10,394 bases of DNA from the NCBI GenBank assembly GCA_001970855.1, contig LSSN01001313.1, positions 1 through 10,394 of the forward strand. The letters run 5' to 3'. The stretch's first letter is position 1, and every line of letters begins with the position of its first letter. Position numbers and translations under genes: made by a program. Origin of the DNA: Smittium culicis. Taxonomy: Eukaryota; Kickxellomycota; Harpellomycetes; Harpellales; Legeriomycetaceae. The notes under the pieces were generated by a model. The model was not told where the DNA came from, did not search any database, and saw only the letters and a program-made list of their open reading frames with translations. This document shows positions 1 through 7,970 of this stretch, piece after piece.

Positions 1-610
1 CTAGGATATGAGATTCGGGATGCTAAGAGCTAATTTAAATTATTGAGACTGAGAAACGTGATAAAAATATAAAATGTATGAATTTAATTGTGAAGACAAT
101 ATTATTTTACGTTTAATTGTCAATTTATTTGATAGACATATTATTAATGGCGGAACCCAAGTTACTGATTCGACATTCAATTTGATACCAGGATTTTAAT
201 AATTTAACTTAAAAACGGATTTATACATTGCGGTTGCTAAAATTACGACGGAACGAAACGAAGAAAGTATGCTCAACAAATATCGTATTTATATTTAGAA
301 TAAGTTAAGGATAGATAGTTTTACAAGCATTTTCTGAGTAATTATACGAGTTTCAAACAATTAGTGATTACTAATTTATCCAAGTCTGTAAATAATCTAC
401 AGATAGTCATGATGATAGTTTTAAAAACGAGTAAAGGAAATTGGTTAATATAATATAAGGAATGAAGAAGTGATAAAATATACATGAGCGACACACATCG
501 AATTGATTAAATAATTAAAAAAAAAACAAGATTTATTCAAGGTGAATAATAGGAGAAGAGCATAAAGAGAGTATTAGATTCTAATGCGAGAGGGTGTAGG
601 TAGCAAGAGT
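1..610. other. AT-rich flank without a supported gene
   Basis: This stretch is AT-rich and full of stop codons in all frames, and I see no gene in it. The first 33 bases are open in frame 1 up to a TAA at 31-33 and are slightly less AT-rich than what follows, so they could be the last codons of a gene lying to the left, but ten codons are too few to judge. A run of ten A residues lies at about 517-526. The part next to position 610 is probably the 3' untranslated region of the minus-strand dehydrogenase gene. Confidence 0.5.
532..537 (-). terminator. Possible poly(A) signal of the SDR gene
   Basis: On the minus strand this reads AATAAA, about 75 bases past the TAA stop of the dehydrogenase gene. 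A T-rich stretch (the A run at 517-526 on the plus strand) lies just beyond. Spacing and sequence suit a eukaryotic cleavage and polyadenylation signal, but AATAAA is common by chance in DNA this AT-rich. Confidence 0.35.
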
Positions 611-1384
611 TTATCTGTAGCTGTCGAGTTCAGGCGAGTCCCAAGAGAAGAATTTTCCAGAGAGGTCTTTTTGGAGGCGGATGGAGATGTTGGCGATGAC
701 GAAGCCAGGAACTTTGGGGTCGAGGAGTTTGTTAGTTTCGTGTAATTCAACGAATATGGCGAGGTCTTGTGGTTTCATAACATCTCCAGAGGCTCTTATA
801 GTGGTCTGCATGTTGGTGTCGACTATTCCGGGACGCAGAGCGAGGAAAGTGACAGCAGGCTCTTCAATGGTCAAACATGAAGTGAGCATGTTCAGGGCGG
901 CCTTAGAGCTGCAATACGCACCCCCAGAGTAGTAGGCGTTTGTTCCAGCGCCCGAACTTATATTGATGACTCTGCCTTCGGTTTTGGTCAAGTATGGCAG
1001 CGCTTGCTGAGTGAGGTACAGGGGAGAGAAGATATTGATGTCGAAATGGCGCATGAGATCAAGTTTGGATATTTCAGAGAGCTTCTTCAATGGATCCAAA
1101 GTGGCGGCGTTGTTTACTAGAGCATCGATTCTACCAAACCTTTGAATCGAGTATTCTATATACTTATCGCAGGACTCATTGCTGGTTATATCTCCAACAA
1201 AATAACAGAACTTTGCGGAATTTCTGATCTTGGAGCACTCAAAAGACAAATCTTCCAGATCCTTAGAGCTACGTGCAAAACCAACTACTTTGACACCCAG
1301 CTTGATCAATTCGATACATGTTGCACGGCCTATACCTCTCGAGGCACCCGTTACTAAAACTACCTTTTGTGTATCGACAGACAT
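611..1384 (-). CDS. Short-chain dehydrogenase/reductase, Irc24/benzil-reductase-like
   Basis: A complete 257-residue classical SDR, predicted to be a cytosolic NADP(H)-dependent carbonyl reductase. Seen in the protein: the cofactor-binding motif TGASRGIG at residues 12-19; basic R38 just after the second strand, which favours NADP(H) over NADH; D65 in the adenine-contacting position; NNAA at 91-94; N117 as the likely catalytic Asn; NISS at 141-144 carrying the catalytic Ser; YCSSK at 157-161 (Tyr and Lys of the active site); and RPG followed by VDT at 184-190. The C-terminal half (EEP, then VDT..MQ..IR, then LLDPKVPG) resembles the fungal group of yeast IRC24 and YIR035C, which reduce diketones such as benzil and are related to sepiapterin reductase. 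Length is normal, all catalytic residues are present and no intron is needed. The ATG at 1384-1382 has A at -3 and gives the usual short lead before the glycine motif. There is no signal peptide or membrane segment. The true substrate cannot be told from sequence. Confidence 0.93.
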   Translation of the reverse strand: MSVDTQKVVLVTGASRGIGRATCIELIKLGVKVVGFARSSKDLEDLSFECSKIRNSAKFCYFVGDITSNESCDKYIEYSIQRFGRIDALVNNAATLDPLKKLSEISKLDLMRHFDINIFSPLYLTQQALPYLTKTEGRVINISSGAGTNAYYSGGAYCSSKAALNMLTSCLTIEEPAVTFLALRPGIVDTNMQTTIRASGDVMKPQDLAIFVELHETNKLLDPKVPGFVIANISIRLQKDLSGKFFSWDSPELDSYR

Positions 1385-1680
1385 TTTATTATATATTCTT
1401 TAAAAAAAAAAACTTTTACTAGTTCAAAAAGGTAGCTTCATAAAGTAGCAAGATAAAAGGCTTCTAAAGAGTACTAGACTATATCTTATTCAAGCAGTCT
1501 TAATTTAGTCATTCAGGGATTCAACACTCAGCACACTTAAAAACCATAGTTGGAAGAGCAAAGTGATAATTATATATTATTGGATGTATCATTATTATCA
1601 GCCAATAATTAATTATTATTTGATATTAAATTAAATTAATGTTATATGGTTGGATTTTTTTATTAGCTCAAATAAAGCCT

Positions 1681-1701
1681 ACATCCGCTGAAAGGGGATG
1701 T
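1681..1701. repeat. Small inverted repeat (ACATCC/GGATGT)
   Basis: Six-base arms, 1681-1686 and 1696-1701, around a nine-base centre. It stands out because it is less AT-rich than its surroundings. No gene abuts it, and its role is unknown. Confidence 0.4.
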
Positions 1702-2749
1702 TTAGTTTTAAAAGCGTAAATAATTAGCGAATATAGTATAAAGATCTCGAATCTAGTAGCCATGCTTGGCCATTCAGAAATAATATTTCCTATTATATTG
1801 CGGTAAAGACAATGCTAATTGGAACTACTATATCAACGCGTGCAAACTACAAAGCTGGACTAAGGCATATAAACGAGTCTAGATATCCCCATATTATGAT
1901 CAAACTTTTCAACGTCGATTTCAAGTTCTAGTTTTTCTCTTGTCCTAATCCTTGCCCTAGTTTTAAAAATATTCTTATCTTAGGGAAATCAAACAATAAT
2001 AAAATACTCGAGTATGGTTCATTGCATTTGGTAAAATTTTGTTGTGAAACTTACAATTAGCCTAAAAAGAGGGGGGAAAGCAAGACGATTAATTGGCTGG
2101 TTCACAGATTGGTAGCTTATTTAAATTCTGCGTACTTGTAATTTTTTTGCCAAGTTTTTTTTTTACAGAGAGTTTATTAAACATAATTTAAAAGTATTCA
2201 AAAAACTAATAAAAAATATACTTTTGCCAATTAAATTCTAAATAACTGCTGAGACTCAATAAAAAGAATAGCTGCTTTTTAGCCCTTTCAAAGACGAATG
2301 CTTTTAAACGAATTTAAAAGCAGTAGTTGTATAAATAAATATAAGAATATTACTTATCTGATATGTATAATTCAATTTCAATAATTATTTTAATGTCTAT
2401 ACTTTAATTGTAACTATGTTAATTATTTGGATAATTTAGGTTGATAAAAAAATGCCAGCATATCATAAAGGATTAAAAAACTATGTCAATTTATTAAAAG
2501 TGTGTACATCTAATACGTGGATATACTTGCATAGACTCGGATAAATACAACTAAAAAAGAGTTTTTTTTTTTAAAAAAAATCATTTGATTAGCAGTTTCA
2601 TTATTTGCAATCATTAATGACAGAGAGACAGCACTTGGCTTTGCATGCTCACGTCCACATTCTAGTCTCATAAAACTGTTAGCTAAATTCAACAAGAAAA
2701 GTTTCGATATTCGGGCAAAATGAAGTCAGTTTTAACCCTTTCCTTGGCG

Positions 2750-2811
2750 GTAGATCAAAATTTTTTTTTATAAAATGCGTATTACTGTTCAGTAGACCAA
2801 AAATGATCTAC
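2750..2811. repeat. Inverted repeat GTAGATCA/TGATCTAC
   Basis: Perfect eight-base arms at 2750-2757 and 2804-2811, 46 bases apart. A near copy of the left arm, GTAGACCA, lies at 2792-2799, so the right side alone is also an imperfect palindrome; GTAGAT occurs again near 2851. This could be the remnant of a small repeat. No function is visible. Confidence 0.4.
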
Positions 2812-3025
2812 AAAAATCAATCGTCATTTTTAGGTCATGTATTTTTTTAGTAGATATTTTTGATTTTTCAATTTATTTATTTTATTTAAAAAGTACTATT
2901 TGCTAAAAATAATTCAGATTTTTTTATTTGAATAATTAAATACTAAAATTCGTACGCTGTAATTCATTATGTAAAAAAACGCCCTATTTGTTCTGTACCT
3001 CTCATATGAAATAAAAACTATTGAA

Positions 3026-3041
3026 CCAGAAAATTTTCTGG
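3026..3041. repeat. Perfect 16-base palindrome
   Basis: CCAGAAAATTTTCTGG equals its own reverse complement with no spacer. It lies about 35-50 bases outside the candidate left transposon end at 3076. It could be a protein-binding site or chance; perfect palindromes of this length are uncommon in 10 kb but not remarkable. Confidence 0.5.
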
Positions 3042-3080
3042 GTGTAACTGGGCCGAAAAAACTATATAAAGATCACCCTC

Positions 3081-3106
3081 GTTATTCGCGATTTTGTTAT
3101 TCGCGA
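3081..3106. repeat. Tandem pair of GTTATTCGCGA
   Basis: The 11-base unit occurs at 3081-3091 and 3096-3106, separated by TTTT. Each copy ends in the palindrome TCGCGA, so the pair can also fold back. It directly follows CACCC of the candidate left transposon end. Doubled motifs of this kind are typical of transposase-binding sites in terminal repeats. CpG-rich words are very rare in the surrounding AT-rich DNA, which makes the pair conspicuous. Confidence 0.65.
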
Positions 3107-3657
3107 AATTTCAAGATTCCCGAAAATTCAAAAATTGTGCGTTTATAATTTATGTGATTTTTTTTTCGAGTGTAAAATTTATTTTTTTATAAAAATTCCA
3201 AAAAAATAAAATTATTCTTTATTTATAAGATAATGGCGATTTTCTGAATGATGCTAAAAATAACTATAATTTGATCGTCAACTTATTATAAATCTTTTTT
3301 ATTGATCTGATCCTAGCTTTACTTTTTTAATTTTAATAATAATAAAATCATATTTAATAACTTTTATACTATTGTTAAAGTATAAAAATGCAAAAATGTT
3401 CGAAAAAAAAGAGAAATTAAATATTTATTTCCGAAAAGATAGAAGTTCTTGATACACTTCATAATGAAAATAGTTACCCAAAGTTGCAAAAATGAAAAGA
3501 ATAAATGAAAGTGCTTTGAGGTATAATGTTTAAAAATTCTGGAAAAATTGGGAAAATCAATCAATTTTGCCTATATATTAGTAAAGATATGACTTTTTAT
3601 CATAGACTTGAGATTATTTCTAAAATGAAAAAAGGCTAAAATAATAGATAGACTTAC

Positions 3658-3680
3658 AGCTGAGGGGAAATTCCCCAGCT
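3658..3680. repeat. GC-rich hairpin in AT-rich DNA
   Basis: AGCT (3658-3661) plus GGGGAA (3664-3669) pair with TTCCCC (3671-3676) plus AGCT (3677-3680), giving ten pairs with a two-base GA bulge. The one-base centre is too tight for an RNA loop without opening a few pairs, so a double-stranded binding site or cruciform is more natural. No gene abuts it. Confidence 0.5.
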
Positions 3681-3992
3681 ACAACAGCATCTGTCATAGA
3701 TTCACACTATAATAAATTAAAACAAAATCCTTTTTAGAAAACCTCTTTAGTTTTTTTTTTGTAGAATGAGATCTATTGGTCACTCCTTCTACAAAGACCT
3801 TTTTTATAAAGAGGCAGAAAAAAGGGAGTTTGTATAACATATTTTTTTATAAAGCTTATATTTGCTTTACTTAATTTAGTTTTTTCTATATACTATTTAT
3901 AAGATTTTACACAGGTCAAATATGCTGTTAAATACCGTTTAGGAAAAAGAGATGAAAAGAAATGAAATGAAAAAATTCTTTTTTTATTGTTC

Positions 3993-4021
3993 TATATAAG
4001 AAAGCGTACTTTCTTTATATA
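3993..4021. repeat. Hairpin around CGTA
   Basis: TATAT and AAGAAAG (3993-3997, 3998-4004) pair with CTTTCTT and ATATA (4009-4015, 4017-4021), with one bulged T at 4016 and a four-base CGTA centre. That makes twelve pairs, among the longest in the gene-free region. It is AT-rich and partly simple-sequence, so chance is possible. A similar smaller hairpin, TTAAGAT/ATCTTAA with a five-base loop, lies at 4909-4927. Confidence 0.45.
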
Positions 4022-4962
4022 TTATATTAGGCTTTTATTTTTATCATTTTTAAGATCGATAAAATTAAACTTATACAATTAAACAAACAAAATTATAAAT
4101 TATAAGTCTTAATAAGTAATTTACAACATAATTTCATAATATTTGGATAAAAATTATACGTCAACAAGCTTGAGTAAGCCTATGGCGAATCATCTATTAA
4201 TCAAAAAGTACTATCAATATTTCAGGATATTAAATGAGCATTCCCAAGCGAAGAAAGTATTACATTTTCTCAATTATTGGGTGGTTTGAAAATTTTTAAC
4301 GTATGAAGACCTAGATATTATATAATTTACTGGAAATTTTGCGAGTGGTGGTCGTAAATCTGGAAGAAAATCCCCTAATTAATTGGGCAGAATTATTATA
4401 GAAGGGGGTTATCTACCCCGCAAGGTAAATTCTTAAAAATATAATAAATATTTCTAAATTAATTTCAAGTTTAATATAGGTATCTATTTGTCGGAGATTT
4501 TCCCACTTCTCCACCTAGAGTTTATATTCTAGGGTTTTATTTGGTTCAAAATTTGTACAAGAAAAGATTTATAAAAAAAAGATATTAAACTTTGATTATT
4601 TTTTATTCAGTAGTTGTTGTATCTCCTCCTTTTTTCTTTTTTTTAACAAAAAGTTACGACTATTTATATCAAAATGCTTTTTTTACAAAAAAATCGATCA
4701 TTGACACTACCAGTTTATACAGTGCATCTGTAATAAGTTTAAAATATAAAGTGTTGGTATAAAAAAAATAACCTAGTAGTTATTCGAAAGTAAAATGTAT
4801 AAAATAATATAAAATTACTCATATAGAGGATCGCTTTATAAAAAACTCACCAAGAATATATTGTTCTTTGTGATAAAAACTAAAGAAATTCCTTTTTAAT
4901 CATAACCTTTAAGATCTGAAATCTTAATAGAAAGAAAAAATAGAATCAAAGAAAATAATAAA

Positions 4963-5109
4963 ATGATTGGAATTGATGCAATTTCTTTGGCTAGAAAGAA
5001 TCCACTACGACATATTATGGACGAAATTTTTATTTATTGGAAACGTATGCCGATAAGAAAGTATATTTCATTATATGAAAAAACAGTCTCTGGGTTTAAA
5101 CTCGTATAA
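4963..5109 (+). pseudogene. Possible piggyBac transposase relic (DE block)
   Basis: A 48-codon frame from ATG 4963 to TAA 5107; the frame is open back to 4906. I do not recognise it with certainty. Residues 20-47 carry the spacing of the conserved piggyBac block around the first catalytic aspartate: D20-E21, then K27-R28, K33-Y34-I35, K40 and G44-F-K-L47, compared with the family pattern D-E, F-x-G-R, Y-x-P-x-K-P, G-x-K. The glycine expected before the arginine and the proline after the lysine are missing. No neighbouring piggyBac block, such as the later catalytic aspartates or the cysteine-rich end, can be found in continuation. If real it is an inactive fragment inside the candidate element. 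A frame of this length is also expected by chance here, so it rests on the motif alone. Confidence 0.25.
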
Positions 5110-5726
5110 AATAAAGTTAAAATGATACTATTATAAAATTAAACAGGAGATTATAAATTAAATACAATGTTAATAAACTCTATTGAAACCTTCAAAACTT
5201 TAAAAGAAAACAACAAAAATGATCTCAAAGTAATTTGGAGATCTTCAAAAAAAAATTATATGAAATTACATTTTTGTTAGTATTTAAAGAATGAAATCCA
5301 GCATGAGCTAAACTATTACTGTGAAAAAATGAATATACTTTAAAATATTCCTTTTAATGGATTGTGCATCAGTACACTCTAAATATATTTTTAATCTAAT
5401 AAAAGTAATAGAATTTCTTTCCATACCCCAAAACCAAATTCTTTGATATAGCCAATCAATCAAAGAGTTATTTTGGAATTTTAAGTATGTTAATAAAAAA
5501 AACTTTTGAAAAGCTAAAAAACTCAGAAAAGAAATACAAAAATCTAGTATCAGTTTTTTTGGAAAATTTATAACATAAAAATTCGATAGAAATTATCATA
5601 ATCCTGGGAACTAGTACCAGCCTTGTGTTTAAGAGGTGTCTAAGAAAATACAATGCCATTAATGTGCGAGAATAACTTAATAGAAATAAACATTAAGATT
5701 TCGAATCTAAAATTTTTTGACTAAAT

Positions 5727-5935
5727 ATGTGTACAGAAATGAGGTATAGAGACCTAACATCGGATTATATAAATGAGCATCTTTTGGAGGACAATTCTGA
5801 TGACGATGAATTAAGTGAAAATTTTTGAATAAGAATGAAAAATATCTAAGCTCGAATGATGAAAAATATGAAGAAATCCAACCTGATACTAACTTAATTT
5901 TAAGGCTAGATAAAGGAATCAATCATAAAGAATAA
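5727..5935 (+). pseudogene. Acidic frame-shifted coding scrap
   Basis: The frame from ATG 5727 runs 33 codons to TGA 5826 and contains an acidic run, LLEDNSDDDELSE. A second frame, open from 5819 to TAA 5933, overlaps it by a few bases and continues in the same style, rich in D, E, N and S. Together they look like one coding piece broken by a single-base shift near 5819-5828. Acidic serine-rich leaders of this type are typical of the N-terminus of piggyBac-like transposases, but also of many unrelated proteins. It lies downstream of the scrap at 4963-5109 on the same strand, the wrong order for one transposase, so a second copy or rearrangement would be needed. Chance is a real alternative. 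Confidence 0.2.
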
Positions 5936-6788
5936 TTTATAGCTATTTTTGAACTATAAAAAGATAATTAGCATAGACCAGTAATTATAAATTGAAAAAT
6001 TAGAAGATATCTTCACCCATACCACGTTATTATAAACTGTTCAAAAAATTAGTTTAGCACACTGTTAAGATTTTATTAATTTATATAATACATTTCCTTA
6101 TTAAAAAAACCAAAAACTATTGTTAAATGCATTAATAACTTTTTCAATTAAGATCTGCCAAATATGAGGATCTACGCTTACAAATAGAACATGTTTATAT
6201 TCAAGGGATCCGCAATGTTTGTGCTTTAATATATTATATTATAGTATTTAAATTATATAATTTATCGAATCTGTACTTATCTTGTTTGTTTTAAAGCTCT
6301 TATAAAAAAGTTGATCTTTTCATAAAATGAAAATGCAGTCAAAATTTTTTTGAGAATTTAATAAAAGACAAAAACTTTAAAACCAAAATAAATAAGATTT
6401 TGATTACTATATTTAAATCGCTTTATTAAAAATAAAAATAGTTTCTTTAGTATAAAAGAAATAATTTTTAACTTATTTACCAAATCAAATAGACGACTAT
6501 TTTTTCATTACAGTCTTAATTAAAACTATTGTCGCGCCATACCATTTATCTTACATAGTTCTAAGACTAAGGCAGGGATTGTGATTTTAATAAATGTTTC
6601 TGGAAAAAATTTATTAATCGATTCTAAAATTATAATTTTGGATAAGTTTTTTTTTTTTTGATTATTTTATCATGTATAATATGAAATATTATTAATTTAT
6701 TCATTCAACCATACTTTTTATTTTTTAATTATAGAATTGAAGAAAATTTGAAATAATTAGAATTCTTTCATGTTTTTAATTTTCCTAA

Positions 6789-6803
6789 TTTCGTTTCGTT
6801 TCG
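6789..6803. repeat. (TTTCG)3 microsatellite
   Basis: Three perfect tandem copies of TTTCG, followed directly by a T run. A short simple-sequence repeat in gene-free DNA, with no coding or regulatory context. Confidence 0.6.
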
Positions 6804-7133
6804 TTTTTTATTTATTAGTTAAAAGGAATTTGAAAAAAAAATATTAAAAAATGTATTAAAAGGTACTTTAACAGATAAATTTATATTTTATTGAGGTCAT
6901 GTATAAATAGAATGGGCTGGGTTACTAAAATTAGCTTATAATAAACTATTGAAAATTTTGCGTAAAATGAAAATACTAATTTCGAACTAATTTTTAAATA
7001 AACTGAAAATACAACAAAGAAATATTCTCATTTTTCACGATATTTTTAGTATTCGGGATTACAATTATTCAATTATAGAATTAACAGCTTAATTCTATTA
7101 TTGTTCGCGAATTTTATTGGACAAAATTTTATA

Positions 7134-7287
7134 CTAGTGTTAGGGGTAAATTGGTTAATCCCTAATTAAGTAATTAGCCACTAATATAGCTTTTACTAAT
7201 CACAAGTATTATTATATTATAACATAGTTAATAAATATATATTATGTCCCTCATCCCTAAATAAACACATATAAAATATAACACTAG
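7134..7287. repeat. Inverted repeat CTAGTGTTA/TAACACTAG with inner hairpins
   Basis: Perfect nine-base arms at 7134-7142 and 7279-7287. Inside lie TTAGGG (7140-7145) with CCCTAA (7160-7165), and CTAATTA (7162-7168) with TAATTAG (7171-7177). The arrangement suggests the ends of a very small, about 154-base, MITE-like insertion, but no target duplication is evident. The TTAGGG/CCCTAA pair has the telomeric repeat unit only once per side and is not a telomere tract. Confidence 0.3.
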
Positions 7288-7455
7288 AACGAATATTAAT
7301 AGTTCTTCTGTAAATTGCGTACAAATTGGCTTTTATTTTTCGCGAATAGTAAGGGTTACCAGTATCCTGATAATATTTTTTTTATTCAAAAATAACGTGA
7401 AAAACTAAAAAAAAATATTGAACTAATAATTAAACTAGAAAAAACATCTAATAAT

Positions 7456-7538
7456 CAGATATCTGTCGCAGTGAATAACTGCGATAAGGTCTCTGAACCG
7501 TCGTTGGTTCAGAATAGATAACATTACGTTATCAGATA
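7456..7538. other. Cloverleaf-like cluster of perfect inverted repeats
   Basis: Three perfect hairpins stand in a row: TCGCAGT/ACTGCGA around GAATA (7466-7484; a G-T and a T-A pair can extend it outward), TCTGAACC/GGTTCAGA around GTCGTT (7492-7513), and GATAAC/GTTATC around ATTAC (7517-7533). The flanks also pair: TATCTG (7460-7465) with CAGATA (7533-7538), sharing one base with the third hairpin. The result is an about 79-base four-way, cloverleaf-like fold. The palindrome CAGATATCTG (7456-7465) overlaps the left flank. It is not a tRNA: arm lengths are wrong, and there is no GG in the D-loop, no TTCRA T-loop and no seven-base anticodon loop. It lies about 120 bases upstream of the TATA box before the retroelement. 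Either strand can fold. Function unknown. Confidence 0.6.
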
Positions 7539-7554
7539 AACGAATATGGCAGCT

Positions 7555-7597
7555 ATGTTTCGTTTTTTCCCATAAAGGGGGTTTTTTTATGAAACAT
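7555..7597. repeat. Inverted repeat ATGTTTC/GAAACAT with CCC/GGG core
   Basis: Perfect seven-base outer arms at 7555-7561 and 7591-7597, with CCC (7569-7571) opposite a G run (7577-7581) in the middle and T runs between. It directly follows the cloverleaf-like cluster and lies about 60 bases before the TATA box, so it may be part of the same upstream control region. Confidence 0.4.
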
Positions 7598-7654
7598 TTA
7601 GACTGCGTATTAGGAATTTACTTTATAATTTTTTTTATTCTTTAAACGAAACTC

Positions 7655-7664
7655 TATAAAAAGG
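7655..7664 (+). promoter_or_regulatory. TATA box, probably of the retroelement
   Basis: TATAAAAAGG, followed by purine-rich sequence, fits the eukaryotic TATA consensus. Transcription would start some 30 or more bases downstream, giving a leader of roughly 350-400 bases before the ATG at 8081. It is the best TATA box between the palindrome cluster and the gag frame. In a complete element it would lie in the U3 part of the 5' LTR, but no LTR can be proved here. Confidence 0.5.
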
Positions 7665-7756
7665 AGGAAGGAGACACTTTTTGAAAAAAAAAAAAAACAA
7701 CGAAAAGAATAAAACCAACCTAAACAAAAATAAGCCCATATTACTCGTAATTTAAT

Positions 7757-7797
7757 CCTAGTTATTTAGCTAGGCACGTGGAACAACTAAACCCACG
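7757..7797 (+). repeat. Two adjacent leader hairpins
   Basis: CCTAG (7757-7761) pairs with CTAGG (7770-7774) over an eight-base loop; two bases later CGTGG (7777-7781) pairs with CCACG (7793-7797) over eleven bases. If transcribed they would form consecutive stem-loops in the 5' leader, where retroelements often place packaging, priming or dimerisation signals. That role is inference. Confidence 0.4.
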
Positions 7798-7914
7798 ATA
7801 TAACTGATGATCCAGCCAGGACAACAAACCTGAGGCTTATTTTTGGTGCTATTCTTCCGTACTTCACTGTACTTCGCCACTGCGTTCTACAACCTTGCCG
7901 TCAGTACTTTGCTA

Positions 7915-7970
7915 GTTCAGCTTATTATTCTGAACCGTTTGCGCCTAATTTCTACCCCAGCTGTTCAGAA
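7915..7970 (+). repeat. Repeated GTTCAG/CTGAAC words in the leader
   Basis: GTTCAG (7915-7920) and CTGAAC (7930-7935) form a hairpin around nine bases; GTTCAGAA occurs again at 7963-7970. The ten-base word TCTGAACCGT at 7929-7938 is an exact copy of 7492-7501 in the cloverleaf-like cluster, and GTTCAGAA also occurs there (7508-7515). The sharing links the cluster and the leader and suggests both belong to the retroelement. Confidence 0.45.

Larger units (their letters stand above)
1385..3075. other. AT-rich intergenic DNA
   Basis: About 1.7 kb with dense stops in every frame and many A and T runs. The first part must hold the promoter of the minus-strand dehydrogenase gene; the bases just upstream of its ATG are A/T only, with a T tract on its coding strand. 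Open frames here reach about 60 codons, which is what chance gives at this composition. The 17-codon frame starting at 2720 opens like a signal peptide (MKSVLTLSLAV) but stops at once. Beyond the small inverted repeats listed separately I see nothing in it. Confidence 0.6.
3076..7355. mobile_element. Candidate decayed DNA transposon (about 4.3 kb)
   Basis: The left end reads ACCCTCGTTATTCGCG (3075-3090) and the right end, reverse-complemented, ACCCTTACTATTCGCG (7341-7356): 13 of 16 bases agree and all three differences are transitions. Termini starting CCC occur in piggyBac elements, which duplicate TTAA; here the flanks are ATCA and TTAC, so a TTAA duplication would have to be decayed. Fot1/pogo-type ends also often carry repeated TCGTTAT blocks, so that family is an alternative. 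The interior is AT-rich with no intact transposase. Two coding scraps (4963-5109 and 5727-5935) recall parts of piggyBac transposases but lie in the wrong order for one copy. The stretches 3107-4962, 5110-5726 and 5936-7133 hold no gene I can support; their open frames of up to about 70 codons are expected by chance. This is an inference from weak signals. Confidence 0.28.

Noticed and set aside
681..1357. Plus-strand open frames opposite the dehydrogenase gene
   Set aside because: They are antisense shadows of a well-conserved SDR gene and encode nothing recognisable.
4139..4440. Plus-strand frame with scattered stops, containing GGRKSGRKSPN
   Set aside because: It reads like a decayed coding piece but matches no family I know and is within chance for this composition.
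2510..5922. Several minus-strand frames of about 60-70 codons in the AT-rich region
   Set aside because: At roughly three quarters A+T a stop is expected about every 11 codons, so a few frames of this length are expected by chance across 6 kb and six frames. Their products are low-complexity, rich in F, L, S and K.
7140..7165. Telomere-like TTAGGG/CCCTAA
   Set aside because: A single unit in each orientation, not a tandem array.
7466..7533. tRNA gene
   Set aside because: The cloverleaf arms are 7, 8 and 6 pairs with 5-6 base loops, no TTCRA T-loop, no seven-base anticodon loop and no proper acceptor stem.
7804..7829. Hammerhead ribozyme-like core: CTGATGA followed by a TCC/GGA stem
   Set aside because: The catalytic G of the GAA element is replaced by C, the first pair of stem II is not the usual one, and no fitting stem I or III with a UH cleavage site can be built around it.
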